Assembly: GCF_006175995.1 (NCBI RefSeq)
Contig: NZ_VDMB01000006.1
Coordinates: 35,521 to 99,520 of the forward strand
Direction of reading: 5' to 3'
Length of the DNA: 64,000 nucleotides
Source: Desulfobotulus mexicanus
GTDB lineage: Bacteria > Desulfobacterota > Desulfobacteria > Desulfobacterales > ASO4-4
Shown: positions 1 through 8,303 of the stretch, one piece after another
Position numbering within the stretch: the stretch's first letter is position 1
How the letters are laid out: the number at the start of each line of letters is the position of its first letter
The notes under the pieces: model-generated
The model's input: only the letters and a program-made list of their open reading frames with translations
Database searches by the model: none
Told to the model about the DNA's origin: nothing
Translations under genes and position numbers: made by a program

Positions 1-78
1 TTCGATCTGCTGGACAGCGCGTATACGGATAGCCTCACGGGTCTTATGATCGAGTTTTCTAGCGTCTTGTTTTTTCAT
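1..78 (-). mobile_element. IS630-type transposase, N-terminal fragment at window edge
   Basis: Reading the minus strand from an ATG at 78 gives 26 codons that run off the left edge, beginning MKKQDARKLDHKTREAIR. This basic start, followed by an arginine-rich helix, resembles the helix-turn-helix N-terminus of IS630-family transposases. Only the first residues are visible, so completeness cannot be judged. No terminal inverted repeat or TA target duplication could be assigned in the following 100 bases. The family assignment is from memory of similar proteins. Confidence 0.55.
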
Positions 79-170
79 AAGCAGCAATATACATCATGTC
101 GAGTTGGTTTTGAACTTTTTAGTAAGCACGCTGCCTTTGTGGCGCCTCAGACAGTTTGCCGCTTTTATAG

Positions 171-289
171 CACTCCGGCACTCCGGCACTCAAGCTTGCA
201 AAAGCCCATTGTTTTCATCGCATGCTTTGGGTTTATGGCTTGAGTGCCGGACAAAGCTCTGATCTGAAACGATTGCAACGTCACTCGCA
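171..289 (-). repeat. Dispersed intergenic repeat, copy A
   Basis: Bases 240-289 match the reverse complement of 11521-11570 with three mismatches in 50. Both copies carry the arms CCGGCACTCAAG and CTTGAGTGCCGG facing each other about 40 bases apart (here 183-194 and 239-250). The octamer ACTCCGGC is also repeated in tandem just before the left arm. The element lies between the transposase fragment and the 3' end of aroE. It may be a remnant of a small non-autonomous element or a repeated extragenic palindrome. The rest of 79-375 holds no convincing gene. Confidence 0.75.
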
Positions 290-375
290 AAAAGTCAGGG
301 TGCCTTGCTACGGAACATTATTTTAAAATTATAACAATTAAATCCAATGATATAACGAATAATTACTTTCGTTTT

Positions 376-1185
376 TCATAAAACATCCTCAACGGCTTTC
401 CGCATGCAATCAACGGGAGCTTCCCTGCCCGTCCATAACTCAAACTGCAAAGCCCCCTGACGGATGAACATTTCAAGGCCATCCACCACACGGCATCCAA
501 GGGACTCCGCAGCCCTGATCAGCTTTGTCTTTCTGGGATTGTAAACGATATCCATAACCACCATCCCCCCATGGAGTACGGCAGCCTGAACAGGCATGGT
601 ATCCACATCCGGATGCATGCCAAGGGAGGTTGTATTCACCAGAATATCCATACCTATCCCCGTAAAATTCGAAAGAAGACAGAAATCAGCACCCAGATCA
701 CAGGCCAGCGCCTCCCCCTTTTCCCGGCTGCGGTTCACAATGAGGGGAAAAGCCCCAGCCTCACGAATACCGAAGGCCACAGCCCTGCCAGCCCCTCCTG
801 CACCCAGAATGGCAACCCTTTTCCCATGAAGGGGACCTGCCTCCAGAAGGGCATCCCTGGCTCCGCACCAGTCCGTATTCAGCCCGATAATTCTGCCATC
901 ATCCTTCAGACAAAGAGTATTCACAGCTCCCATTTTCTCTGCCATGGGATCCAGCTCATCCACCAGTGACAAGAGAGCTTCCTTATGGGGCAGGGTCACA
1001 CTCATGCCCCGGATACCAAACGTTCTCATGGCAACGGGAACTCCTGCGGGATCCTTTACATCAAAGGCAAGGTAAACGGCGTTAAGTCCCAGAAAACCAA
1101 AGGCGGCATTGTGCATCACAGGGCTTAGACTATGGGCCACAGGATGACCCATCACTCCGAAAAGAGCAGTCTCGGCATCCATCAT
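376..1185 (-). CDS. aroE: Shikimate dehydrogenase (NADP+)
   Basis: Reduces 3-dehydroshikimate to shikimate with NADPH in the cytoplasm, the fourth step of the shikimate pathway. The 269-residue protein has the family length. The substrate-binding SLSP motif is near residue 20, the catalytic lysine is in VTLPHK, the second substrate site is in NTDWCGA, and a Rossmann GAGGAGRA loop is near residue 128. It is the last gene of the ADTH synthase-DHQS II-pheA-aroE operon and begins a few bases after the pheA stop. The start is ATG 1185 or the next codon at 1182; the second sits better behind AAGGGGGA. No clear terminator follows; a dispersed repeat lies downstream. Confidence 0.95.
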   Translation of the reverse strand: MMDAETALFGVMGHPVAHSLSPVMHNAAFGFLGLNAVYLAFDVKDPAGVPVAMRTFGIRGMSVTLPHKEALLSLVDELDPMAEKMGAVNTLCLKDDGRIIGLNTDWCGARDALLEAGPLHGKRVAILGAGGAGRAVAFGIREAGAFPLIVNRSREKGEALACDLGADFCLLSNFTGIGMDILVNTTSLGMHPDVDTMPVQAAVLHGGMVVMDIVYNPRKTKLIRAAESLGCRVVDGLEMFIRQGALQFELWTGREAPVDCMRKAVEDVL

Positions 1186-1191
1186 TCCCCC

Positions 1192-2301
1192 TTAAAAACT
1201 GCACCGGGCATAGGAGCCCACGGTTTTCAGGAAAAGGCAGTTCGGCCGCATTCTGTCAATGGCCTCCCGGATGAGTTCATCCTCCCGATGGCCTTCAAGG
1301 TCAGCAATGAAAAAATAATTCCAGTTTTCCTGACGGGTGGGTCTTGACTCCAGCTTCACAAGGTTGATGTTCAGATCCGCCAGGGGCTTCAGACCACTGA
1401 ACAAGGCACCGGGTACGTGGGCCGTAACAAACATGATGGTTGTCTTGTCCGATCCCGTGGGCCGAGTCTCGTCCCTCCCGATGACCAGAAAACGGGTGGT
1501 ATTGCGACCACTGTCCTCTATGTGGGATGCCAGCACCTGAAGGTTGTATATGGCCGCAGCCTGGGAACCCGCCACCGCAGCGGCACCCGGCTCCATCGCT
1601 GCCTTTCTTGCCGCCGCCGCAGTACTGGCCATCTCCACAAGACGGGCATGGGGCAGGTTCTGGGCCAGCCAGCGCCTGCTCTGGGCCAGAGCCTGGGGGT
1701 GGGAATACACAACGGAAACTAAAGAAAGATCCGTTTCACGGGATAAAAGATCATGGGAAATGGCAAGGCAGGTTTCCGCACAGATACTCAAGGGAGAGAG
1801 GAACAAAAGATCCAGCGTGTGGTTCACAGCCCCTTCCAGTGAGTTTTCCACGGGCACCACACCATAGTCACAACTTCCCTTTTCCACTTCTTCAAACACA
1901 TCGGCAATGGTGGTTCTGGGAACAAACTGGCCTGCATAATCGAACTGCTGCAACGCAGCAATATGGGTATTGGTGGCCTCCGGCCCAAGATAGGCGATGG
2001 TCCGGGAACGCTGCACCTCACGGGTAGCAGCCATAACAATGCCATATAAATGATGGATCAGGGTATCGGAAACAGGCCGTCCCTCACTGCGGGCCACAAG
2101 GCGGTCAAAAATACTCTTTTCCCGGGACCGGTCCAGCACCTGAAGCCCGGCCTTTTCCTTAACAGCTCCTATCTCCCGCCCAAGTTCCAGCCTTTCATTG
2201 AGAAGATCAAGGATGGTATCATCTATGCTGTCTATGCGGATACGCAGGCGATCCAGCGCCTGTCGCACCCCTTCCATATCTTCAGTCATGTTTTCACCCA
2301 T
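1192..2301 (-). CDS. pheA: Bifunctional chorismate mutase / prephenate dehydratase (P-protein)
   Basis: Converts chorismate to prephenate and then to phenylpyruvate for phenylalanine synthesis. Three domains are visible: an AroQ-type helical chorismate mutase at about residues 10-95, a prephenate dehydratase at about 100-280 with the TRF motif in NTTRFLVIG, and a C-terminal ACT domain with the ESRP motif that binds Phe for feedback inhibition. The length of 369 aa is typical. It sits 2 bases after the DHQS II stop, so it is probably translationally coupled. The start is ATG 2301 with GTAGGG directly before it; ATG 2289 is an alternative. Its presence makes the operon a Phe branch as well as a common-pathway operon. 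Confidence 0.95.
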   Translation of the reverse strand: MGENMTEDMEGVRQALDRLRIRIDSIDDTILDLLNERLELGREIGAVKEKAGLQVLDRSREKSIFDRLVARSEGRPVSDTLIHHLYGIVMAATREVQRSRTIAYLGPEATNTHIAALQQFDYAGQFVPRTTIADVFEEVEKGSCDYGVVPVENSLEGAVNHTLDLLFLSPLSICAETCLAISHDLLSRETDLSLVSVVYSHPQALAQSRRWLAQNLPHARLVEMASTAAAARKAAMEPGAAAVAGSQAAAIYNLQVLASHIEDSGRNTTRFLVIGRDETRPTGSDKTTIMFVTAHVPGALFSGLKPLADLNINLVKLESRPTRQENWNYFFIADLEGHREDELIREAIDRMRPNCLFLKTVGSYARCSF

Positions 2302-2303
2302 CC

Positions 2304-3296
2304 CTACTGTTCCGTAATGGTTTCTTCCACCGCATGACCAAAATGCCTGCCACCCTCTTCCAGACAGACCAGCACACGGTCTCCGGGATTGATGGACACA
2401 ACGGACAACGGCCTGCCTCCCGGTGCCGTCAGGCGGATAGTTTCCGCATTCTGTACAATGGTATGGATACCTCTTCCAGCAACCTCAGCACGGATCAGAA
2501 GGAGGGGTCTTTTTTCTATCTTCACCCTACCCACCACAGCGGGACTGGTGTTTCCGTTACTGTCCACAAGCATCACTGAATCACCGGCCTTAAGCTCGGC
2601 AAGGTAGCGGGTACGCCCCCCGTCCACACGGGTATAGGCATGCACGGCTCCGGCATTCACCCGGAAAGGCCGGGGCGCCACATAGGGATTGGATTCTGTC
2701 TCTGCATGCACAAGGAAAAGAGCCGAAGAACTGTCGCCCACCAGCATACCCTGGCCGGGCAGCATGGATGTACAGGTATCCACACAGACCCGGTCTCCCA
2801 TGCCAAGGGACCTGACCTCCGTCACCACAGCCTCCTCCAGAACTTCACTGCCATGAACCTCCTGCAAGCCGGAAAGGGCCGCCTGAAGGGCCAAAGGATC
2901 CTGAATATCCAGCATCACCCGCCGGACGCCCACCTCAAGGATACCAAAGGCCGTGCGTGCCTCCTCAAAACTCCGCACCACGGGCATAACATCCGCTTTT
3001 TTGGCAATAAGATTTTCAAGGGGAATAATGGTCCAGTCCGTACACTCCAGCACCACAAGACGACTGAGAGACAAAGCAGCCACAGCCTCTTCCTGACTTC
3101 CGTCAGAAATTTTAAAAATTTCAGCCGTTTCTCCGGGAATATAATCTCCATCCGATGCAAGCACAGGAATCCTTGCCAGCTCAGCCACTTCCTGCCCCCT
3201 GCCATCTTCCACCCAGAGCCCGTGGGCTCCGCCCTCAAGGGCAGTGAGCACCAGCTCCTTATTCCAAGGGGCAATTTTCACCCATATTTCCCGCAT
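2304..3296 (-). CDS. 3-dehydroquinate synthase II (archaeal type)
   Basis: Catalyses NAD-dependent oxidative deamination and cyclisation of 2-amino-3,7-dideoxy-D-threo-hept-6-ulosonate (ADTH) to 3-dehydroquinate. It replaces the DAHP-based AroB enzyme in many archaea and some bacteria. The 330-residue protein starts MREIWVKIAPWNK and shows the family's characteristic segments, including the TDWTIIPLENLIA and SSALFLVHAET regions, and it bears no resemblance to AroB. GGAGAGG lies upstream of ATG 3296. Its upstream neighbour encodes the ADTH synthase that supplies its substrate, which supports the assignment strongly. A 169-base spacer without a gene separates the two. Confidence 0.92.
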   Translation of the reverse strand: MREIWVKIAPWNKELVLTALEGGAHGLWVEDGRGQEVAELARIPVLASDGDYIPGETAEIFKISDGSQEEAVAALSLSRLVVLECTDWTIIPLENLIAKKADVMPVVRSFEEARTAFGILEVGVRRVMLDIQDPLALQAALSGLQEVHGSEVLEEAVVTEVRSLGMGDRVCVDTCTSMLPGQGMLVGDSSSALFLVHAETESNPYVAPRPFRVNAGAVHAYTRVDGGRTRYLAELKAGDSVMLVDSNGNTSPAVVGRVKIEKRPLLLIRAEVAGRGIHTIVQNAETIRLTAPGGRPLSVVSINPGDRVLVCLEEGGRHFGHAVEETITEQ

Positions 3297-3465
3297 CTTT
3301 ACCCGCCTCTCCTATAATAATAAAAATCCATACAGTCTTAGGGATTTGAAAAACATCGATATACCACATATATGAAGTTCAAATTCTCTGCCTGAAATGA
3401 AATACCAGGTTCAAAAAGGTATATTGACAACTTTCGTATCCCTTAGGACATGCAAAAAAATACCC

Positions 3466-4269
3466 TCAGACAACCTCTTCCTGCAGAATCATCATGGCCT
3501 CTTCAACGGAGGCACCTTTATTAATGATAGCAGAAAAAGCTCTGACCAGACCGCGGGGATTCTTGTGCTGGAAGACATTGCGCCCCATGGAAACACCGGC
3601 ACCTCCAGCATCCGTTGCCCCCTTCACCATCTCAAGGATATCACGGTCCGAGTCCATTTTAGGGCCTCCGGCAATGACAACGGGCCTGAAACAGCCCTCC
3701 ACCACCTCACGGAAGGACTCTGCGGAACCAGTGTAAGAAACCTTCACAATATCCGCACCCATTTCTGCTCCCACCCTGGCTGCATGCTTGATAGCTTCCT
3801 TGTCGTACTCATCCCGAATTTTTTCCCCTCTGGGGTACATCATGGCAAGGAGCGGCATTCCCCAGTTCCGCGCATCATAGCTGATACGTCCAAAGTCATT
3901 GAGCATCTGCTTTTCATCACCATTGCCGAGATTCACATGGATGCTCACCGCATCAGCTCCCAGACGAATGGCTTCCTCCACGGAGCAGACAATGGTTTTT
4001 GCATTGGGCTTGGGAGAAAGACTGGTGGATGCTGAAAGATGAATGATGAGACCGATATCCGGACCACTGCCCCGAAGGCCATCCTCCACCAGCCCTTTGT
4101 GTTCCACAATGGCATTGGCACCACCTTCAGCCACCTTCTGGATAGTGGCGGTCAGATTACGGATACCGTCAATGGGTCCCACGGATACACCGTGATCCAG
4201 GGGAACAATAATTGTTTTTTTCGTTTCCCGGTTAATGATACGTTCCATACGAATCTGTTTGCCGATCAT
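3466..4269 (-). CDS. 2-amino-3,7-dideoxy-D-threo-hept-6-ulosonate (ADTH) synthase
   Basis: A class I aldolase of the DhnA/FbaB-like family that makes ADTH from 6-deoxy-5-ketofructose 1-phosphate and aspartate semialdehyde, the first step of the alternative shikimate route. The protein has 267 residues. It shows the family's [13 protein letters not shown] start, a lysine-bearing DIVKVSYTG strand (probable Schiff-base lysine) and a phosphate-binding [13 protein letters not shown] end. The frame stays open to 4326, but ATG 4269 is chosen because AGGAGG lies 7 bases before it and the upstream part overlaps a terminator hairpin. It is the first structural gene of the operon, directly behind the attenuator. 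Pairing with DHQS II favours ADTH synthase over a plain FBP aldolase. Confidence 0.9.
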   Translation of the reverse strand: MIGKQIRMERIINRETKKTIIVPLDHGVSVGPIDGIRNLTATIQKVAEGGANAIVEHKGLVEDGLRGSGPDIGLIIHLSASTSLSPKPNAKTIVCSVEEAIRLGADAVSIHVNLGNGDEKQMLNDFGRISYDARNWGMPLLAMMYPRGEKIRDEYDKEAIKHAARVGAEMGADIVKVSYTGSAESFREVVEGCFRPVVIAGGPKMDSDRDILEMVKGATDAGGAGVSMGRNVFQHKNPRGLVRAFSAIINKGASVEEAMMILQEEVV

Positions 4270-4295
4270 GCTGAATGCCTCCTGTATATTAAAAT

Positions 4296-4333
4296 ATGCA
4301 AAAAGGGCCGCAGAGTTTCTCTCCACGGCCCTT
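4296..4333 (-). terminator. Attenuator terminator of the aromatic operon
   Basis: On the minus strand AAGGGCCG (4333-4326) pairs with CGGCCCTT (4310-4303), and GAG/CTC extends the stem around the loop AGAAA. TTTTTGCATATTTT follows. It lies between the leader peptide and ADTH synthase, only about 30 bases before the start codon, so it can only act as an attenuator. CCACGG at 4363-4358 can pair with CCGTGG at 4328-4323 and would prevent this hairpin. A third hairpin, GTGGGTCG (4384-4377) with CGACTCCCCAC (4370-4360), would tie up that CCACGG. This is the usual antiterminator logic, judged by eye. Confidence 0.75.
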
Positions 4334-4404
4334 CTATAAATTATACCTATATTGCCACCGTGGGGAGTCGTTTTGCCGACCCACCCTCGGTACGATTGCT
4401 GTTT

Positions 4405-4500
4405 TTATTTTCTCTGTTCCAGCGCACGTGCAGGCAGGTCGATACTAAAATAGTACCACCAATAATAGCAATAAAAGCTGCCTGCAAAAGTCTGGTTCAC
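4405..4500 (-). CDS. Aromatic amino acid leader peptide (attenuation)
   Basis: A 31-codon frame starting GTG at 4500 encodes a peptide with the run FYCYYWWYYF at residues 9-18 and ends at TAA 4407-4405. Seven of ten consecutive codons are Tyr or Trp and two are Phe, a composition essentially seen only in attenuator leader peptides. AAAGG lies 8 bases before GTG, and an in-frame TGA just upstream excludes any earlier start. The 8-bp arms GCAGGCAG (4485-4478) and CTGCCTGC (4437-4430) flank the aromatic run in the RNA. The natural reading is that ribosome stalling at scarce Tyr/Trp/Phe-tRNA controls readthrough into the shikimate and Phe operon. Confidence 0.85.
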   Translation of the reverse strand: MNQTFAGSFYCYYWWYYFSIDLPARALEQRK

Positions 4501-4543
4501 TATAAAAACCTTTCATTGATTATTCTTTTTTTAAACTTTCTCT

Positions 4544-4572
4544 CATCTACCCGCAAAATGACCTTCGGTCAA
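4544..4572 (-). promoter_or_regulatory. Probable sigma-70 promoter of the aromatic operon
   Basis: TTGACC (4572-4567) and TAGATG (4549-4544) are separated by 17 bases on the minus strand. Transcription would start near 4537, about 25 bases before the leader peptide Shine-Dalgarno. The -35 box is near consensus and the -10 box is weak. The position, just before the leader, is what makes it credible. Confidence 0.45.
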
Positions 4573-5097
4573 GTTTTTTTTGCGCCTGCACCATCTTTTT
4601 CCAAAAGCAGCAGCAAAAGGAATATTTTCTGAAACACAGGGGAAATCAAGGTTGCACAGAATAAAAGTAGCTGCTATATCTTATCCTTAAAGAAACGCTG
4701 TTTACCTGTTTTTTATACTAAAAAATTCAAATGAATGCTTGTGCTGCACAGGAACCACATGCATATATTTCAGATAAAATCAATATAACATTTTAATTTT
4801 CAAACCAAATTTCATAAAAATCTTTCTTGACAGTCTCCAGACAAGCACGTAATTTGTCCAGGCATACGTAAGACTTTCCTAAATACCATGGTTTTTTTTG
4901 AGTATTTCGGTTGTCCCCTGTTGTATTTTCCATAAATATAATTGTAGCTGTTAAAACCCAAAAGATTGATGTCCGAAAGATCGCATTCTTTTCCAGTCAT
5001 TATGGATAAAAAAGCTTTCGTTCAATCACTACCTACGTTTAGTCCTGCCACTATAAAAGCGATGACTATCGAAGATTAACATTCAAGGAGGTTCTGC
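4573..5097. other. AT-rich intergenic region with no convincing gene
   Basis: This region separates the divergent aromatic operon and HU gene. It contains one 62-codon minus-strand frame (4812-5000) without a ribosome binding site or recognisable features, which I do not accept as a gene. It presumably holds the HU promoter, but no clear -35/-10 pair could be picked out. Confidence 0.5.
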
Positions 5098-5367
5098 ATG
5101 AACAAGGGTGATCTGGTCGCAGAAGTTGCAAAGGTTGTCAGTTCCAAAAAAGATGCTCAGGCTGCAGTAGACTGTATATTTGCAACCATTACAAAGGCCA
5201 TGTCCGACAACGAGCCAGTAACCCTCGTTGGTTTCGGAACATTCAAAGCCATGGAGCGTCAGGCAAGAAAGGGCCGCAATCCCCAGACGGGGGAGGAAAT
5301 TGAAATTTCTGCCCGTAAAATTCCAAAATTTATACCAGGGAAAGCCCTTAAAGATGCCATGAAGTAA
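5098..5367 (+). CDS. hup: HU-family nucleoid DNA-binding protein
   Basis: A small histone-like protein that binds and bends DNA as a dimer. The 89 residues match the HU length. The N-terminal helical pair starts MNKGDLVAEVAK, the core has the VTLVGFGTF strand, and the beta arm carries the RKGRNPQTGEEIEI segment with the intercalating Pro, followed by KFIPGKALKDA. AAGGAGG lies 6 bases before the ATG. It is a single-gene unit with its own terminator at about 5480. HU and IHF subunits look alike; the sequence fits HU better, but the alpha or beta type cannot be told. Confidence 0.95.
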   Translation: MNKGDLVAEVAKVVSSKKDAQAAVDCIFATITKAMSDNEPVTLVGFGTFKAMERQARKGRNPQTGEEIEISARKIPKFIPGKALKDAMK

Positions 5368-5479
5368 ATGATGGCAGAAGTTAAGGCCTCACCACGAAAA
5401 CGGATCTGAGATATCAAGATTGAAATCATTCCGTTTTCCGGGGTACCCTGTCATATGGAACCGGATATGCAGCATGAGG

Positions 5480-5520
5480 GGTGTAACGGGGCAAAAGAAA
5501 AACCCCGTTACACCTTATTG
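5480..5520 (+). terminator. Rho-independent terminator of the HU gene
   Basis: GGTGTAACGGGG (5480-5491) and CCCCGTTACACC (5503-5514) form a perfect 12-bp stem followed by TTATTG. It lies about 110 bases after the HU stop. The following 5521-5708 shows no gene or clear regulatory motif. Confidence 0.85.
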
Positions 5521-5708
5521 TATTTAAAGAGATTTTTTTAAAGCACACCCTTTTAACCCCATATCTGTTTCATAATATCACTGCAAGATTCAAACTTGAA
5601 CGTTGCAATCCCCAAAAAAGCGTATACAATCTGACTGCTTTTCTCAGCAGCGGTTTCTTCAAAGAGAAATCCGCACAACCTTTTGATCTTCATGGTTTTA
5701 CACCCAAA

Positions 5709-5972
5709 GTGCATCCAAAAGAACTTACCATTACCAATACATCAGGTATCCACGCCAGACCCGCTGCGGCCATTGCCCGTATTGCCCAGACTGCAAAATC
5801 AGGGGTGTGGATCTGCCATGAAGAAGAACGGGTGGATGCCACCAGCATCATTGATATCCTGACCCTTGCCTGCGGACAAGGCGCCCGGATTACCCTTTAC
5901 GCAGAAGATCCTGAAGATCTTCCCATTATCGACAGCATTGCCATGCTGATCGAAAATGGATTTGGAGAATAA
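5709..5972 (+). CDS. HPr-family phosphocarrier protein
   Basis: The phosphorelay protein that accepts phosphate from PTS enzyme I. The 87-residue protein has the phospho-acceptor His15 in GIHARPAA and Ser46 in VDATSIIDIL, the position used by HPr kinases in other bacteria. The start is GTG 5709; upstream in-frame codons give no better start and the Shine-Dalgarno is weak. It ends 8 bases before enzyme I, so the two form an operon. No sugar-specific EIIB/C genes occur in the window, which points to a regulatory PTS. An EIIA fused to a DNA-binding domain at about 45 kb is a plausible final acceptor. Confidence 0.9.
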   Translation: MHPKELTITNTSGIHARPAAAIARIAQTAKSGVWICHEEERVDATSIIDILTLACGQGARITLYAEDPEDLPIIDSIAMLIENGFGE

Positions 5973-5980
5973 AAGAACCC

Positions 5981-7744
5981 ATGCCTACGGGAGAAAAAAA
6001 AGAAGCCGTTTTTCAGGGAATCAGCGGTGCCCCCGGTATATGTATTGGAAAAGCTTACATGGTCGGCAGAGAGGGTGTGGATGTTATCCCCCAGTACAGC
6101 ATCAGCCAGGATCAGCAGGCCCGGGAAATCACCCGATTTAAAACCGCCGTACGTACCGCTAAAAACGAACTGCTTGAGATTATCGGGGCCACCCCCGAAG
6201 CTCTGAAGGAACATATACAGATTCTCGAAACCCATCTGGTCCTTTTCAAAGATAAAATGCTTTACGGCCGTACCCTGGAAACCATTGAACGGGAAAATGT
6301 AAATGCCGAATGGGCCCTTAAAAATGTTGTAGCTGAAGTCAGGGCCATGTTTCAGGATATTGAAGACCCCTATCTGCAGGGAAGGTCTACGGATATTGTC
6401 CATGTATCGGACCGCATCATGCGCAATCTCATGGGTGCCAAGGAAGAAAGCATCAGCAGTATAAACAAGCGTGTTATCCTTGTAGCCAGTGATATTTCTC
6501 CGGCCCAGACAAGCCAGATTCAGCTGGAGTGGGTTATGGGTTTTGTAACGGACCACGGTGGCACGGCATCCCATACCAGCATCATTGCCCGCACCTTGGG
6601 CATTCCCTGTGTTTTAGGACTGGGCAATGCCACTTCCAACCTGCATAATGACGATATTATTATTGTGGACGGCATTGCAGGCCGTGTTATTGTCCACCCT
6701 GAAGACGATACACTTTTATTGTACGAAGGAAAAAAACGCCGTTTCGAAGAGCACAGAGCTTCCATATCCCGGAGCAGCCATCTGCCTGCCGTCAGTACCG
6801 ACGGAGTGGAGATTCAGGTACTGGGCAATATTGAACTGGCTGAAGAAGTTGTTTCCGTGAGGGATCACGGAGGTGATGGTATCGGGCTCTTAAGAACTGA
6901 ATTTCTTTATCTGAGCCGGAATAACTTCCCCGGTGAAACAGAGCTTTTTGAACAATACAGGGAAGTGCTGGAGCTGATGGCACCCGCACCTGTCACATTC
7001 CGTACTCTGGATATCAACGGAGACAAAGCCATCTCCTACACCCTTACACCGGAAGAAGCCAATCCAGCTCTGGGCCTGCGGGCCATCCGTTTCTGCCTGA
7101 GAAAAAAAGAAGTGTTCAAAACCCAGCTCCGTGCCATCCTAAGAGCTGCAGCTTATGGCAAGGCACAGATTATGTTTCCCATGATTTCCTGTATTGAAGA
7201 AGTCATGGAAGCAAAAGCCCTTCTAAAAGAATGTGCAAATGAACTGGCCGAAGAAGAAAAACGAAATAACCCAGATATCCCTGTGGGCATAATGATAGAG
7301 GTACCCTCAGCAGTTGTGATGGCTGATGTACTCGCCCATGAAGTAGATTTTTTCAGCATCGGCACCAACGATCTGGTACAATACCTTCTGGCCATTGACA
7401 GAGGGAATCCCCAGGTGGCTCACCTGTACAATTCCCTTAATCCTGCTGTTCTGCGTATGCTCAAACGAGTTGTGGATGAAGCGGAGAAGGCAGGGATTTC
7501 TGTTTCCATGTGCGGAGAAATGGCAGGGGACCCTTTTCATCTTCCTGTCCTGATGGGGCTGGGTATCCGGGAGCTTAGCATGAACCCCCAGTCCATTCCG
7601 GCCATCAAGAATATGATACGAAATATGGATAGCCATGATTGTCAGATTTTTACAGAATCTCTTCTTAAAAAAAGCCAGACACAGGACATCATGGACGCCA
7701 TTTCACTTAAATACGGAAAATTCATGCAAACGGATTTTACCTAA
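5981..7744 (+). CDS. ptsI: PTS enzyme I (phosphoenolpyruvate-protein phosphotransferase)
   Basis: Autophosphorylates from phosphoenolpyruvate and passes the phosphate to HPr. At 587 aa it has the standard length without the N-terminal GAF domain of PtsP. It contains the N-terminal HPr-binding domain, the swivelling histidine domain with the active-site His in GGTASHTSIIARTLGIP, and the C-terminal TIM barrel. The barrel carries GLLRTEFLY, the PEP-binding IGTNDLVQYLLAIDRGN segment and the catalytic Cys in VSMCGEMAGDP. All key residues are present, so it should be active. It follows HPr directly and precedes smpB by 28 bases. Confidence 0.96.
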   Translation: MPTGEKKEAVFQGISGAPGICIGKAYMVGREGVDVIPQYSISQDQQAREITRFKTAVRTAKNELLEIIGATPEALKEHIQILETHLVLFKDKMLYGRTLETIERENVNAEWALKNVVAEVRAMFQDIEDPYLQGRSTDIVHVSDRIMRNLMGAKEESISSINKRVILVASDISPAQTSQIQLEWVMGFVTDHGGTASHTSIIARTLGIPCVLGLGNATSNLHNDDIIIVDGIAGRVIVHPEDDTLLLYEGKKRRFEEHRASISRSSHLPAVSTDGVEIQVLGNIELAEEVVSVRDHGGDGIGLLRTEFLYLSRNNFPGETELFEQYREVLELMAPAPVTFRTLDINGDKAISYTLTPEEANPALGLRAIRFCLRKKEVFKTQLRAILRAAAYGKAQIMFPMISCIEEVMEAKALLKECANELAEEEKRNNPDIPVGIMIEVPSAVVMADVLAHEVDFFSIGTNDLVQYLLAIDRGNPQVAHLYNSLNPAVLRMLKRVVDEAEKAGISVSMCGEMAGDPFHLPVLMGLGIRELSMNPQSIPAIKNMIRNMDSHDCQIFTESLLKKSQTQDIMDAISLKYGKFMQTDFT

Positions 7745-7772
7745 GCCTTATTGGTAAAAAAAGGAGACTGAG

Positions 7773-8240
7773 GTGAGTGGTACCAAGATCATCACGGACA
7801 ACCGGAAAGCACGCCATAATTACACCTTTGAAGACGTGATGGAAACAGGCATCGTTCTTACGGGAACAGAGGTCAAATCATTGAGAAACGGCCAGGTCAA
7901 CCTGAAGGATGCATACGCCCAGATAAAAAACGGTGAAGTTTTTCTCATGCAGATGCACATCAGCCCTTATACCCATGCCTATTATAACAACCACGACCCC
8001 CTTCGTACCCGTAAACTGCTTCTGCATAAATACGAGATCGTCAAACTGATTGGCAAAACAAAAGAAAAGGGCTATTCTCTGATTCCTGCCAAGCTCTATT
8101 TCAAGCAGGGAAAAGTGAAAGTAGCTCTGGCTCTTGCACGGGGTAAAAAAACCTATGACAAGCGCCATGCCATCAAAGAAAGGGAGGCCAAAGTTACCAT
8201 GGGCCGACTGAACCGGCAAAAACACGGAAGTGATGACTGA
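7773..8240 (+). CDS. smpB: SsrA-binding protein SmpB
   Basis: Binds tmRNA and brings it to stalled ribosomes for trans-translation. The 155-residue protein has the family's opening [25 protein letters not shown] pattern, the core [15 protein letters not shown], and the basic C-terminal tail ([16 protein letters not shown]) that enters the decoding site. The start is GTG 7773 behind AAAAGGAG. It probably shares the HPr-ptsI transcript. No tmRNA gene was seen nearby. Confidence 0.96.
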   Translation: MSGTKIITDNRKARHNYTFEDVMETGIVLTGTEVKSLRNGQVNLKDAYAQIKNGEVFLMQMHISPYTHAYYNNHDPLRTRKLLLHKYEIVKLIGKTKEKGYSLIPAKLYFKQGKVKVALALARGKKTYDKRHAIKEREAKVTMGRLNRQKHGSDD

Positions 8241-8303
8241 AATAAAATTTCCAGGGACTTTTTTTTCATCGTCCCTCCTCCTTTTCTATTACAGGCGGCT
8301 TTC

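Noticed and set aside
4270-4326. Longer start for ADTH synthase at 4326
   Set aside because: The extension is the terminator hairpin translated; ATG 4269 has AGGAGG at correct spacing.
4812-5000. 62-codon minus-strand frame upstream of HU
   Set aside because: No ribosome binding site, AT-rich composition and no protein features.
7745-8303. tmRNA (ssrA) gene next to smpB
   Set aside because: The spacers around smpB are too short and show no tRNA-like ends.
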